From an uncultured Gammaproteobacteria bacterium (GTDB lineage Bacteria > Pseudomonadota > Gammaproteobacteria > Francisellales > CACEW01), in assembly GCA_902563055.1 (NCBI GenBank), contig CACEWE010000014.1, positions 1-42,004 of the forward strand: DNA of 42,004 nucleotides, given 5' to 3'. The notes beneath the pieces were generated by a model. That model was not told the origin of the DNA. It saw nothing but the letters and a program-made list of their open reading frames with translations, and ran no database searches. Shown here piece after piece: positions 9,998 through 18,517 of this stretch. Position 1 is the stretch's first letter. The number at the start of each line of letters is the position of its first letter. Made by a program: the position numbers and the translations under genes.

Positions 9998-11389
9998 TTA
10001 TGAATTTATAACTTTATCCCTACAGGGCAAAAACAAAGCCACGCTCACAAGTAGCACTAATGCAACTACTAAACCAATGCTAAAAAGGGCAGGGTGCTGG
10101 TAATGAAAATCCGCCGGCGCCATAAAGCCAAAGCCCATTACTATTAATAAACTCACTATTCCAAGACCACTGACCAATACCATGCCAAAAGTTCCACCGG
10201 GCACAGCAAATTTTCTTGGCCTCTCTTTGGTACTAAAGCGTAATTTAATAGCTGCTGCAAAAATCAATAAGTACACAATAATCGCCATCTGCGCAGTAAG
10301 TGCAGATAGCAACCAATAGGCCTGGTTAAAATCAAAAAATGCAAAACAGCTTGATAATACGACAAAGGCGATGCTTTGAATGATAAATAAACGTATCGGC
10401 GCGCCATGGGCGTTTTGTTTACACAGGCTTTGTGGAATAATGCCATCTTGCGCTGCAATCATCATGCCGCGCGCCGGAGCAAGCATCCATACACTCATGC
10501 CACCAAGACCACCAAGAAAAATCGCTACCGCAATCCATTTGCTTAAAAACTCTATGTGAAAAGCCCTTAAAAAATAAACATAAGCATCCATCAAGGAGGC
10601 CGCTAAATGCAACTGATCTTTGGGTATAACCATAGCAATAGCCAAAGCGCCACCAATTTGCGTCAATAATATAACAATGGTTGCAAACGTTAATGCGCGC
10701 GGAAAATTACGTTGTGGTTTTTTAACATCCCCAGCGTGTACCGCTGTAACTTCCATGCCAAATAAACCAAATACCAAACCCGTGAGTATACTTAAATCGC
10801 TAATATGATTAAGTTTTGGTAAAAAATCTACAGCATGAAAAGAAATGGCCATCGGCTTATGAAGATGATACCACCCATAAGCTAAAGCGATAATAAAAAA
10901 TATCGGCAATAAAGAACCCAGCCATGCAGTAATATTGCTCACAATACTATTTACCTTTACCCCAAAACTATTTAAAAATGTTGCCAACATAAAAAGTAGA
11001 GTGCTTAAGAGTAATAGTGTAAAACGATGTGCTACAATATTGGGGTTTATGACATAACAAAGCGTAGTCGCTAGGAAAATACAGATACTTGGAAACCAAA
11101 CGACATTGTAAAACCACTGACACCAAATAGCCACAGTTGCGCAGCGCAAACCAAACGCTTGTTTTATCCATACATAAAGACCACCGCTTTCTGGCCAACA
11201 ACTAGCAAGCTCTGCACACACCAGGGCACTTGGAATAAAAAAACATAAACCCAAAAAAAGATAATACACAACAATACTTGCCCCATACATCGCGCCAATT
11301 GGAAGTGCCCGTAAACTATCTATGGCAACAATGGTCATTAAAGCCAAAGATATCCAACCCATTTGTCCTTTAGATTGTACTGAATTCAT
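9998..11389 (-). CDS. APC-superfamily amino-acid permease/antiporter
   Basis: A 463-residue integral membrane protein with about 12 hydrophobic segments. The first helix region has the APC-like GWISLALMTIVAIDSLRALP, and the helix 2-3 region reads ELASCWPESGGLYVWIKQAFG, typical of the amino acid/polyamine/organocation superfamily (glutamate/GABA-antiporter-like branch). It should move amino acids across the inner membrane; the substrate cannot be read. Its ATG overlaps the stop of the TrpR-like gene (ATGA), so the two are almost certainly co-translated. That suggests uptake controlled by amino-acid supply. A remnant of a relative lies at 9111-9258. Confidence 0.9.
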   Translation of the reverse strand: MNSVQSKGQMGWISLALMTIVAIDSLRALPIGAMYGASIVVYYLFLGLCFFIPSALVCAELASCWPESGGLYVWIKQAFGLRCATVAIWCQWFYNVVWFPSICIFLATTLCYVINPNIVAHRFTLLLLSTLLFMLATFLNSFGVKVNSIVSNITAWLGSLLPIFFIIALAYGWYHLHKPMAISFHAVDFLPKLNHISDLSILTGLVFGLFGMEVTAVHAGDVKKPQRNFPRALTFATIVILLTQIGGALAIAMVIPKDQLHLAASLMDAYVYFLRAFHIEFLSKWIAVAIFLGGLGGMSVWMLAPARGMMIAAQDGIIPQSLCKQNAHGAPIRLFIIQSIAFVVLSSCFAFFDFNQAYWLLSALTAQMAIIVYLLIFAAAIKLRFSTKERPRKFAVPGGTFGMVLVSGLGIVSLLIVMGFGFMAPADFHYQHPALFSIGLVVALVLLVSVALFLPCRDKVINS

Positions 11390-11700
11390 GTGTTTTCCTT
11401 GGTGTTTTGTATCTGTTGTAATAAAGGCATTATACTTTTATAACCATTGGCGCCTTCACGCATGCAGCGCGCAACCCGACCTATAGTGGTAATACTCATC
11501 CCCGTATCCTTTGCAATAGTTCTATAAGGTATGCCTTGTTCTAATAAGGGTAGAATATGCAATCGCTCTGCCAAGGCTTGAAGCTCACTGGGGGAGCAAA
11601 GATCTTGCAGTAATGCTTGAATAACCGCTTCTGAATCTAATTGAGATAAAAGAGTCGCAAGGTTTTTTATTAAACGTGGCTTGGTTTGATGTGGCTTCAT
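11386..11700 (-). CDS. TrpR/YerC-YecD-family transcriptional regulator
   Basis: A 104-residue, all-helical protein matching the TrpR/YerC family. The core LCSPSELQALAERLHILPLL is followed by a helix-turn-helix, GIPYRTIAKDTGMSITTIGRV. Family members bind operator DNA, TrpR itself with tryptophan as corepressor; the ligand here is unknown. It is the first gene of a two-gene unit with the APC permease (4-bp ATGA overlap), so it probably controls its own operon and amino-acid import. A partial palindrome 12 nt upstream of the start is a possible operator. Confidence 0.88.
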   Translation of the reverse strand: MKPHQTKPRLIKNLATLLSQLDSEAVIQALLQDLCSPSELQALAERLHILPLLEQGIPYRTIAKDTGMSITTIGRVARCMREGANGYKSIMPLLQQIQNTKENT

Positions 11701-11711
11701 ATTGTTCTATC

Positions 11712-11729
11712 GTATTAGTTCGTTGATAC
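11712..11729. promoter_or_regulatory. Candidate operator upstream of the TrpR-like gene
   Basis: GTATTAGTTCGTTGATAC is a partial palindrome of form GTATnAnnnnnnTnATAC. It lies 12 bp before the start of the regulator gene, a usual place for autoregulation. Only the arms are symmetric, so this is a weak call. Confidence 0.3.
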
Positions 11730-11848
11730 ATTATGACGAATGTATTTATAAAGTCAAGTAGAAATGACTGTATAAAACAAAATGCAAATAGACTCAATAT
11801 AGATATTTATAAAGTAAATGCACAATACACTTTTTTATTAGCTTTTTT

Positions 11849-11876
11849 TTGATATTTCTGATTACTAATCTATACT
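11849..11876 (+). promoter_or_regulatory. Sigma70-type promoter of the 207-residue gene
   Basis: TTGATA (11849-11854), 16-nt spacer, TATACT (11871-11876), 33 nt before the chosen ATG at 11909. It lies inside the longer open frame that starts at 11849, which argues that the longer frame is not used. Confidence 0.65.
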
Positions 11877-11908
11877 TAACAGTAAGTACAAATAGCGAGG
11901 GTAGAATC

Positions 11909-12532
11909 ATGTATTTCGACGAAATAAAAATTAGACTAAACGAATTAGATAAAAATACCTATGAAAAAGAAATAAATGCTGAACTGCAGACAATTTTTGC
12001 TGAACATGAATATAAAAAGCAAGAATTACTCCGCTGTGTCAGGGCTATGTCTTTAGAGCCAAATGCAAAAAGTTTGTTTGGTTTGGCGTGTTACTTTAGT
12101 AAGGAACCTAGAGCAAGAGAGCGTATTAAAAAAAACTTTCCATACGTAATGGAGCATGATAAGACTCAGACGCTCTCCATTGATAAAAGTATCCTTACAG
12201 GAAAAACTTCTATAAAGAACCCATATTTACTGGTTGAGTATGAGTGCGATAAGAAAAGAGCAATGCAAACAGTAGAGCACTACATAGACTGCTTAAAAAA
12301 AGAAACCAAGAAAATAGAAATTGATCAAGAGCTTGAAAAATTACTCACCTCTTTACCCAATTATGCCAAAAGAGAGCTGAGTTCCTATATATATGAATTA
12401 ATCGGCAAAGATCGTGCATTGGAAGACACAAGAGAAGTTAAGTATCTTATTGGCTTATTGTGCACAGGCACTAAGCTAAGTTTTCCAAAAGCATTTCTTA
12501 AAAGATTGCGTAAAAAGTTAATAAGAAAATAA
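11909..12532 (+). CDS. Unknown 207-residue hydrophilic protein
   Basis: Not recognised. Start chosen at ATG 11909 (MYFDEIKIRLNEL) because GCGAGGG lies about 8 nt upstream and a promoter sits at 11849-11876; the upstream extension would cover that promoter. The product is Lys/Glu-rich, probably all helical, with no signal peptide or membrane segment, and ends in a very basic stretch (KAFLKRLRKKLIRK). It borders the DnaA-box-rich region. Confidence 0.7.
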   Translation: MYFDEIKIRLNELDKNTYEKEINAELQTIFAEHEYKKQELLRCVRAMSLEPNAKSLFGLACYFSKEPRARERIKKNFPYVMEHDKTQTLSIDKSILTGKTSIKNPYLLVEYECDKKRAMQTVEHYIDCLKKETKKIEIDQELEKLLTSLPNYAKRELSSYIYELIGKDRALEDTREVKYLIGLLCTGTKLSFPKAFLKRLRKKLIRK

Positions 12533-12611
12533 TGTTTCATGCATATTTTGCTGTTCTTTGAATTAAATAGATTAAGCAAACTCAACTACCAGTAGCTATA
12601 AGCTTATCTAG

Positions 12612-12636
12612 CATGCCCGAGAAGGGCGATGGCATG
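12612..12636. repeat. Nested inverted repeat near the DnaA-box region
   Basis: Outer arms CATGCC (12612-12617) and GGCATG (12631-12636) enclose a competing inner pair GCCC (12615-12618)/GGGC (12624-12627). The two share bases, so only one can form at a time. There is no T-run after it. Role unknown. Confidence 0.5.
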
Positions 12637-13302
12637 TACAAGTTCCTTATAAATCCTTAATTCAAAAAATGAAAGCTTAGCTTACATTCTTCCAAAATAT
12701 TCTTGTCTACCTAGTTATTAAGCTGCGCGTGTACACAGCACTGCACATGCTGCGAAATGCATTACAAATGAAAATGAGCACGCTTACGGCTTTTTTTTTG
12801 AATAAGAAAGCCAAGAAATGAAAAACCACACCCTAAAACCCTGTGGATAAAAAGTTATCCACAGAAACTTATCCACAAAAAGTTTTCCACAATATCTGTG
12901 GATAAGATTGTGGGTAAGCTTTGCATAAGGATTGAAAAGAGAGAAATTAAAAGGATTTATCTTAAAATGAACAAATTTTAAACAGGTCAATTTCTCAATC
13001 GAGTCGGGGTATTTTGCGCTTACTCTGTAAGTATGATCTTAAAAGCATATCTTGTTGAATTTATTCAATTAATATTTTATTTTGACAGGGTTTTTTATGG
13101 TTGCAACTTCGAAAGTTATCTATATTAAAGCGCTGTTAAATATTAATTTGGAATCATCTATCGCGAATAAGCCTTAGACTATTTTTATGAGATTTGATTT
13201 TGTGGATAAATTTATCAAATATTGGCAGTTTTTCTTTTTTTGCTATGTTTTTTATTTTTTTAATGAAAGCTGCATTTAAGCTGCGCTCTATGCTGTATCC
13301 TG

Positions 13303-13327
13303 GCAAAAATTATGCTATGATTTTTGC
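13303..13327. promoter_or_regulatory. 25-bp imperfect palindrome just before DAHP synthase
   Basis: Arms GCAAAAATTAT and ATGATTTTTGC are 11 nt each with one mismatch, around a 3-nt centre. It ends 22 bp before the ATG and contains TATGCT/TATGAT, possible -10 boxes. The position fits an operator for an aromatic-amino-acid regulator; a short mRNA hairpin is the alternative. Confidence 0.45.
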
Positions 13328-13349
13328 AAATTTTTAGTTTCTAAATTCA

Positions 13350-14423
13350 ATGCACACATCTATAGAACAAAAACGAACCATTATTAGCCCTGCAGTTTTA
13401 AAAGACCAACTTCCTCTAACGCAACTAGCCCAGCAAAATGTTGACACCCATCGCCAAGCTATTTTAGATATTATGAAACAAAAACAAAACAAGCTTCTTG
13501 TTGTGGTGGGCCCATGCTCTATCGACAATCCTCAAAGCGCCTTAGAATACGCCAAACTCTTAAAAAAAGCCCAAGAAGAGTTTAAGGATCATCTCCATTT
13601 AGTGATGCGGGTGTATTTTGAAAAACCACGCACCAAACTTGGCTGGAAAGGTCTTATTAACGACCCGCATCTTAACGATAGCTTTCATATCAACGAAGGG
13701 CTTTTTGCTGCGCGAGAATTGCTGCTTGAGATTAATCAACTTGGCATAGGATGCGCTACGGAGTTTCTTGATGTTAATATACCGCAATATATGGTAGACC
13801 TCATTTCTTGGTCGGCCATTGGTGCTAGAACCTGTGAAAGTCAAATCCATCGTGAGTGTGCCTCAGGACTGCCCACTCCAGTAGGATTTAAAAACCGCAG
13901 TGACGGTGCAATTGAACCGGCTATTAACGCCATGCTTGCTGCGGCCAGATCACACCACTACCTTGCCATCAATGACCAAGGAGCCTTGGCAATTTTTCAA
14001 ACCAGCGGTAATGCCAATAGCCATATTATATTAAGAGGCGGGCAAAAACCTAATTATAGTGCAGAGGATATTTCCTACACGCTAGAACAACTCCAAAAAC
14101 ACAACTGTTTGAACAAAGTTATGATTGACTGCTCACACGGTAATGCGCAAAATGATTATCGTAATCAAATGCAGGTTGTTGATGCTGTTTCTAGATATAT
14201 GCAAAAATCTGATCATTCTATATTAGGTCTGATGTTAGAAAGCTATATCCAAGAGGGCAAACAAACCCTAGATCAGCTTAACTATAAACCAGGAAAAAGC
14301 GTAACCGATGCTTGCATTTCATGGTCTATGACCTATGATGCATTAGCCCATTTACATCAGAACGTTCAACAAAATACTCCTCTAGCACAAAAGGAAACTC
14401 AATATGCAAGCGACACTCCATAA
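13350..14423 (+). CDS. 3-deoxy-7-phosphoheptulonate (DAHP) synthase, class I
   Basis: Condenses phosphoenolpyruvate and erythrose 4-phosphate, the first step of the shikimate pathway to aromatic amino acids, in the cytoplasm. It is 357 residues, the usual size for the AroF/AroG/AroH type. Signatures: VVGPCSID (residues 52-59), KPRTKLGWKGLINDPH, SWSAIGART, PVGFKNRSDG, HIILRGG, DCSHGN, GLMLES and SVTDACISW. Which feedback type (Tyr, Phe or Trp) cannot be told safely. The start has no clear Shine-Dalgarno sequence. The end overlaps the next gene by 20 bp, so this and serA form an operon. A palindrome lies in the promoter region. Confidence 0.95.
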   Translation: MHTSIEQKRTIISPAVLKDQLPLTQLAQQNVDTHRQAILDIMKQKQNKLLVVVGPCSIDNPQSALEYAKLLKKAQEEFKDHLHLVMRVYFEKPRTKLGWKGLINDPHLNDSFHINEGLFAARELLLEINQLGIGCATEFLDVNIPQYMVDLISWSAIGARTCESQIHRECASGLPTPVGFKNRSDGAIEPAINAMLAAARSHHYLAINDQGALAIFQTSGNANSHIILRGGQKPNYSAEDISYTLEQLQKHNCLNKVMIDCSHGNAQNDYRNQMQVVDAVSRYMQKSDHSILGLMLESYIQEGKQTLDQLNYKPGKSVTDACISWSMTYDALAHLHQNVQQNTPLAQKETQYASDTP

Positions 14424-15642
14424 AGATAAAATCAAAGTTCTTTTATTAGAGGGGGTTGATCCCAGCGCCAAAGACATTTTCACTCAAGCAGGATACAACA
14501 ATATAGTTCTTGCCAAAGAAGCCCTAAGTGATGAGGCCCTTATTGAGGCACTCAGAGATACCAAAATACTTGGTATTCGCTCACGCAGCCAGGTTTCTCA
14601 AGCCGTCATAGAAGCCTGTGCACATCTCTTAGCTATTGGCTGCTTTTGTATTGGCACCAATCAAGTAGATCTTGATAGTGCAAAAGGGCAGGGCATCCCT
14701 GTTTTTAATGCCCCATATGCCAATACCCGCAGTGTTGCCGAATTGGTACTTGGTGAAATGATCCTTTTAGCGCGTAAAATTCCTCAAAAAAATGCCTTGC
14801 TACACCGTGGGGTTTGGAAAAAAACCGTCGCTGGCAGCCATGAACTGCGCGGTAAAAAACTAGGTATTATTGGCTATGGCCATATCGGCAGCCAACTGAG
14901 TATTTTGGCTGAGCACATGGGCATGCAGGTTTTTTATCATGATATCGCCCACTGCCTGCCTCTTGGCAACGCTAAAAGTCTTAAAAGCAAGCAGGAGCTC
15001 CTTGAAACCGCAGATGTTGTTTCCTTACATGTTCCTGAAAACAAACAAACCCACCACCTTATCGATAGTAAAGCGCTTTCGATGATGAAAAAAGATGCAA
15101 TTTTAATCAATGCATCGCGCGGCCATGTGGTGGATATTGATGCACTGGCCGAAGCTTTAAAAGATGGCCATATTTCAGGTGCGGCAATTGATGTGTTTCC
15201 CAAAGAGCCTAAAACTGCCGATGAAGCCTTCCAAAGCCCATTAAAAGGATTCGATAATGTTATTCTTACCCCGCATATTGGTGGCTCCACCCGTGAAGCA
15301 CAACACAATATCGGTATTGAAGTAGCCACCAAGCTTGTTCATTATAGCGATAACGGCACCACCCAAATGGCTGTAAACTTTCCCATGGTTAATTTACCAC
15401 ACCTGGATAAAATGCTGCGCTTTTTACATGTACACCACAATCAGCCTGGCGTACTTGCCGCTATTAACGAAGTCTTTACCGAAAATGGTGCCAATATCAC
15501 CGGGCAATACCTGCAAACCGAGGGTGATATTGGTTATGTGGTCATGGACATAGAGCCCAAAGGCGATGCTAAAACGTTATTGCATAATCTTAAAAACATA
15601 CCTGGCACGATTCGTTCTCGGATGCTTAACCCTTTGCCTTAA
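14404..15642 (+). CDS. serA: D-3-phosphoglycerate dehydrogenase
   Basis: Oxidises 3-phosphoglycerate with NAD, the first step of serine synthesis. The 412 residues match the E. coli-type short SerA. Seen: substrate-domain halves, a Rossmann motif GYGHIG (157-162), catalytic-region motifs NASRGHVVD and LTPHIGGST, and a C-terminal ACT domain (about 335-412, HNQPGVLAAINEVF), which in this family binds serine for feedback inhibition. ATG 14404 lies inside the DAHP synthase gene with AAAGGA upstream, so translation is coupled. Linking aromatic and serine entry steps fits tryptophan synthesis, which uses serine. Confidence 0.96.
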   Translation: MQATLHKDKIKVLLLEGVDPSAKDIFTQAGYNNIVLAKEALSDEALIEALRDTKILGIRSRSQVSQAVIEACAHLLAIGCFCIGTNQVDLDSAKGQGIPVFNAPYANTRSVAELVLGEMILLARKIPQKNALLHRGVWKKTVAGSHELRGKKLGIIGYGHIGSQLSILAEHMGMQVFYHDIAHCLPLGNAKSLKSKQELLETADVVSLHVPENKQTHHLIDSKALSMMKKDAILINASRGHVVDIDALAEALKDGHISGAAIDVFPKEPKTADEAFQSPLKGFDNVILTPHIGGSTREAQHNIGIEVATKLVHYSDNGTTQMAVNFPMVNLPHLDKMLRFLHVHHNQPGVLAAINEVFTENGANITGQYLQTEGDIGYVVMDIEPKGDAKTLLHNLKNIPGTIRSRMLNPLP

Positions 15643-15707
15643 TAGTTTGCTTTGTTGATTTAAACCCATCTATCCTTTAAGATACTTTTTTCATAGCTGG
15701 AGCATTG

Positions 15708-16421
15708 GTGCATATTATCAAACTTTGCCCACTTAATGGCATAAGCCTTTCTCTTTTTAAAAAAGGCTTAAGTGATTATAAAAAGGCACAATACCAATCA
15801 GCAATTTTGTATTTTGAGTCCGTTTTAATAAATGAGCGTTGCGCAATAGCCGCCTACTATTATCGCGGCAAAGCTTATGCACACCTTGGTCAATATAAAA
15901 TTGCATTTGATAATTATATAAAAGCCATGAGAATTCAAAAGCACCAGTCCTTATGGAACGCCTGTGCAAATATTCAATATAAGCTGAAAAACTACCAAGG
16001 TGCACTTGAATATTATAATCGTGCAATTGCAATGAACCCCAAAGAATGTAGCTATTACATTAATAAAGGCGACACACTGCGTAAATTAGGCAACTATAAT
16101 CAGGCACTAGAAGCATACAAGCACGCTTTAGCCCTTAAAAGAGATTGCGCCGAAACTTACCAATCTCGCGGATCTTTATATCTAGAAACCAAAGCATATG
16201 AACTTGCAATTTGTGATTATCATACTGCTTTGAAATTAAACCCTAATTTAAATGGAGCTCAGCAAAACTTAGCAAAAGCAAAAGTACAACTTAGACGCCT
16301 AGATAAACCCAAAAATCCTCATATTCAAGATGAGATAAGCCTACTGCTACAAAAATATAGGCACGAAAACACACTTATAAAACAACGCTATTTAGGCTTA
16401 ACACCAAAGGAGCCCGGCTAA
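15708..16421 (+). CDS. TPR-repeat protein
   Basis: A roughly 237-residue protein built of tetratricopeptide repeats: about five units from residue 15 to 190, with typical YYYRGKAYAHLGQYKIAFDNY, YNRAIAMNP and KGDTLRKLGNYNQALEAYKHA-like blocks, then a basic/helical tail. TPRs are protein-binding scaffolds; the partner is unknown. The GTG at 15708 is favoured because GGAG lies 6 nt upstream; a TTG at 15705 is possible. No ATG start and no signal peptide. It ends 2 bp from the end of rpiA on the other strand. Confidence 0.8.
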   Translation: MHIIKLCPLNGISLSLFKKGLSDYKKAQYQSAILYFESVLINERCAIAAYYYRGKAYAHLGQYKIAFDNYIKAMRIQKHQSLWNACANIQYKLKNYQGALEYYNRAIAMNPKECSYYINKGDTLRKLGNYNQALEAYKHALALKRDCAETYQSRGSLYLETKAYELAICDYHTALKLNPNLNGAQQNLAKAKVQLRRLDKPKNPHIQDEISLLLQKYRHENTLIKQRYLGLTPKEPG

Positions 16422-16423
16422 GC

Positions 16424-17107
16424 TTAAACTTTCTGATTAATCTTAGACTCATAACTCATAACATCAATGCCATTTTCCTTACCAACTAAGGCCATATCGG
16501 CACTTTGATAAGAAAAAATACCATTAGCTACCACGCCAGGAATTTGATTGAGCGCAGTTTCAATATATTGTGGGTCTTCTAAGACAAGCCCTTCAACATC
16601 AAGAATGATATGGCCATGATCACTCACAAAACCTTCACGATAAAAGGGACTGCCACCCATTTTAACAATGGCTCTAGCAACCGCACTTCTTGCCAGCTCA
16701 ATAACCTCTACCGCAACCGGAAAACTACCCAAATATGGCACACATTTTTTCTCATCGACGATGCAAATAAACTTTTTTGCACAAGAGGCGACAATTTTTT
16801 CTCCGGTTAAGGCACCACCGCCGCCTTTAATCATTCTGCCATGCGGGTCTATTTCATCGGCACCATCTATGTAAATATCTACTTCGCCGACATAATTTAA
16901 ATCCATTACCGGAAGTTTTGCAGCTTCAAGTAAGGCTTTACTTGCATGAGAACTCGCTACCGTGCCTTTAATTTTCCCCTTTATAGCAGCCAAAGCCTCA
17001 ATAAAATAATTTACAGTAGATCCCGTGCCTACACCCACAACAGCATCAAAGGGAATATGTTCTATGGCCGCATGTGCGGCGGCTTGTTTGTTTTTATCTT
17101 GAGTCAT
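16424..17107 (-). CDS. rpiA: Ribose-5-phosphate isomerase A
   Basis: Interconverts ribose 5-phosphate and ribulose 5-phosphate in the non-oxidative pentose phosphate pathway. It is 227 residues, close to the usual 219. Motifs: GVGTGSTVNYF (25-35), DGADEID (81-87) and KGGGGAL (94-100), which hold the substrate-binding and catalytic residues of the family. ATG 17107 has AAGGA upstream. It diverges from the PfkB-type kinase gene, whose promoter overlaps its 5' end, so the two may affect each other. Confidence 0.96.
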   Translation of the reverse strand: MTQDKNKQAAAHAAIEHIPFDAVVGVGTGSTVNYFIEALAAIKGKIKGTVASSHASKALLEAAKLPVMDLNYVGEVDIYIDGADEIDPHGRMIKGGGGALTGEKIVASCAKKFICIVDEKKCVPYLGSFPVAVEVIELARSAVARAIVKMGGSPFYREGFVSDHGHIILDVEGLVLEDPQYIETALNQIPGVVANGIFSYQSADMALVGKENGIDVMSYESKINQKV

Positions 17108-17127
17108 TGGGCGTTTCCTTGTATAAT
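17099..17127 (+). promoter_or_regulatory. Sigma70 promoter of the PfkB-family kinase gene
   Basis: TTGAGT (17099-17104), exactly 17 nt, TATAAT (17122-17127). The -35 box overlaps the first codons of rpiA on the opposite strand. The kinase ATG is 28 nt downstream of the -10. Confidence 0.75.
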
Positions 17128-17154
17128 AGCGTTTTTTTAAATGTAGGGTTAAGT

Positions 17155-18147
17155 ATGAGTTTATACGGTATTGGTAATGGTCTATTAGATAGAGAGCACC
17201 ATATTAGCACAGATTTTCTAAAATTACATCAATTAGAAAAGGGTTCCATGACTTTAGTGGAGTATGAGGCCTTTAAAAAAATGAGCGATAGTTTAAAAAA
17301 TGATAAAAACCTAGCCGTAGACTCCGGTGGCGCCGTAGCCAATGCTTGTGCAACAGCTGCCGCCTGTGGCCTTGAAACCTATCTTGAAGTATGCATGGGT
17401 AATGACTGGGCTGGCAAAGCCTATACCCAAGCACTTTCTGAAAATAATGTTTCTCATCGCTATAACAAAGAAGAGGATTTTTTATTAGGCACCACTGGCC
17501 AATGCTTGGTTGCCATTAGTGAAGATGCTGAGCGTACCATGCAAACCTATTTAGGAGTCAACACCAAACTAAACCCAAACATGGTCGATGCGCAACACGT
17601 TCAAAACGCACAATTAGCGCTTATTGAAGGCTACCTTGTTACCGGAACAGATAGCTTAGATGCAGCACTACAAGTAAAAGCCTATGCCAAAACGCATGGC
17701 GTAAAAACTGCACTAACCCTCTCTGATGCAGGCGTGGTAAAGTTTTTCCACCCACAAATGAAAGCCCTTGCTGAAAATGTGGATATGCTCTTTGGTAATG
17801 AGGCTGAGGCACTGGCCTTTACCGAAACCAATACCCTTGATGCAGCAAAAAAACAATTAGAACAGTGCGCGCAAACCGTTGTGATTACCCTAGGCAATAA
17901 GGGCGCTGTAATCTACTATCAAGGCGCATGGTTTGATGCACCAGCCGAAAAAGCTCAGGCAATCAATGCCTTAGGCGCTGGAGACACCTTTTGTGGCGTA
18001 TTTATTGCATGTCTCTTACAAGGCTTTAGTGCTCAAAAAGCTGCGGATAAAGCTAATCATGCTGCTGGCATGGTAGTGGAACAATACGGCGCGCGCTTAG
18101 AAAAACAAAAGCTTGCCGATCTCATGACCCAAAAAGAATTTGCTTGA
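17155..18147 (+). CDS. PfkB-family sugar/nucleoside kinase
   Basis: A 330-residue carbohydrate/nucleoside kinase of the ribokinase-adenosine kinase fold. Seen: the N-terminal GIGNGLLD, GGAVANACATAAACG and the PfkB signature INALGAGDTF (270-279) with the catalytic Asp. The overall look (MSLYGIGNGLLDREHHI) suits the adenosine-kinase-like subgroup often labelled sugar kinase; the substrate is not proven. Start is ATG 17155, just after the promoter; the longer frame from 17074 would run through the promoter and the rpiA start. With rpiA next door, a role in ribose or nucleoside metabolism is plausible. Confidence 0.9.
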   Translation: MSLYGIGNGLLDREHHISTDFLKLHQLEKGSMTLVEYEAFKKMSDSLKNDKNLAVDSGGAVANACATAAACGLETYLEVCMGNDWAGKAYTQALSENNVSHRYNKEEDFLLGTTGQCLVAISEDAERTMQTYLGVNTKLNPNMVDAQHVQNAQLALIEGYLVTGTDSLDAALQVKAYAKTHGVKTALTLSDAGVVKFFHPQMKALAENVDMLFGNEAEALAFTETNTLDAAKKQLEQCAQTVVITLGNKGAVIYYQGAWFDAPAEKAQAINALGAGDTFCGVFIACLLQGFSAQKAADKANHAAGMVVEQYGARLEKQKLADLMTQKEFA

Positions 18148-18193
18148 AAGCATCGCCTTTAGGGCGTTGTTAAACATTTAAATTCAGGAAAAA

Positions 18194-18517
18194 CTATTCT
18201 TTGAGTAAGTGACGCTTTTCCTTAATGGTACCCCAATGATCTGCGTCAGGGCAGGGCTCGCACTTTTCATTTACATTTGGCCAGCTTTGACTCAGGCGCT
18301 CATTAATTTCCAAAAAGACCTTTTGATCCTCTGAAAGCTCATCTTCACAGACAATAGCATCTACCGGACACTCTGGCTCACACAAAGCACAATCAATGCA
18401 CTCATCCGGATGGATAACCAGAAAGTTCTCTCCCAAATAAAAACAATCCACCGGGCACACTTCAATACAATCACCATGGCGACAGTTAATACATGATTCA
18501 GTTACAACAAAAGTCAT
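18194..18517 (-). CDS. fdxA: 7Fe ferredoxin (FdxA type)
   Basis: A 107-residue Azotobacter-FdI-type ferredoxin carrying one 3Fe-4S and one 4Fe-4S cluster. Cysteines: C9-x2-C12-x4-C17-x3-C21-Pro, then C40-x2-C43-x2-C46-x3-C50-Pro, the canonical spacing, plus C25. The acidic C-terminal part is typical of the family. It acts as a soluble electron carrier; its partner here is unknown. ATG 18517 has AAGG upstream. Convergent with the kinase gene. Confidence 0.96.
   Translation of the reverse strand: MTFVVTESCINCRHGDCIEVCPVDCFYLGENFLVIHPDECIDCALCEPECPVDAIVCEDELSEDQKVFLEINERLSQSWPNVNEKCEPCPDADHWGTIKEKRHLLKE

Larger units (their letters stand above)
12533..13349. other. 817-bp non-coding region with DnaA-box cluster, candidate oriC
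   Basis: No credible gene. The central part (12842-12917) holds six DnaA-box-like nonamers in 76 bp: TGTGGATAA 12842, TTATCCACA 12855, TTATCCACA 12869, TTTTCCACA 12883, TGTGGATAA 12897, TGTGGGTAA 12909. A seventh (TGTGGATAA) is at 13201. An AT-rich flank (about 12940-13110) could be the unwinding element. Left of it all recognised housekeeping genes are on the minus strand and just to its right most are on the plus strand, as expected where two replication forks leave. No dnaA, dnaN, gyrB or mnmG is in view, so a DnaA-titrating or regulatory site is the alternative. Confidence 0.65.

Noticed and set aside
12842-12917. CRISPR or iteron array
   Set aside because: Spacing is irregular (about 12-14 bp), the units are 9-mers in both orientations matching DnaA boxes, and no cas or rep gene is present.
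13097-13177. 26-codon ORF (MVATSKVIYIKALL...) after the DnaA-box region as an aro leader peptide
   Set aside because: It has no run of aromatic codons, a poor ribosome site, and no attenuator-like hairpins follow it.
17074-17154. Longer start for the PfkB-family kinase
   Set aside because: It would overlap rpiA and cross a near-perfect promoter; residues before MSLYGIGNG do not fit the family.
18150-18180. CGCC/GGCG stem between the kinase and ferredoxin genes as a terminator
   Set aside because: A 4-bp stem with no T-run on either side is too weak to call.
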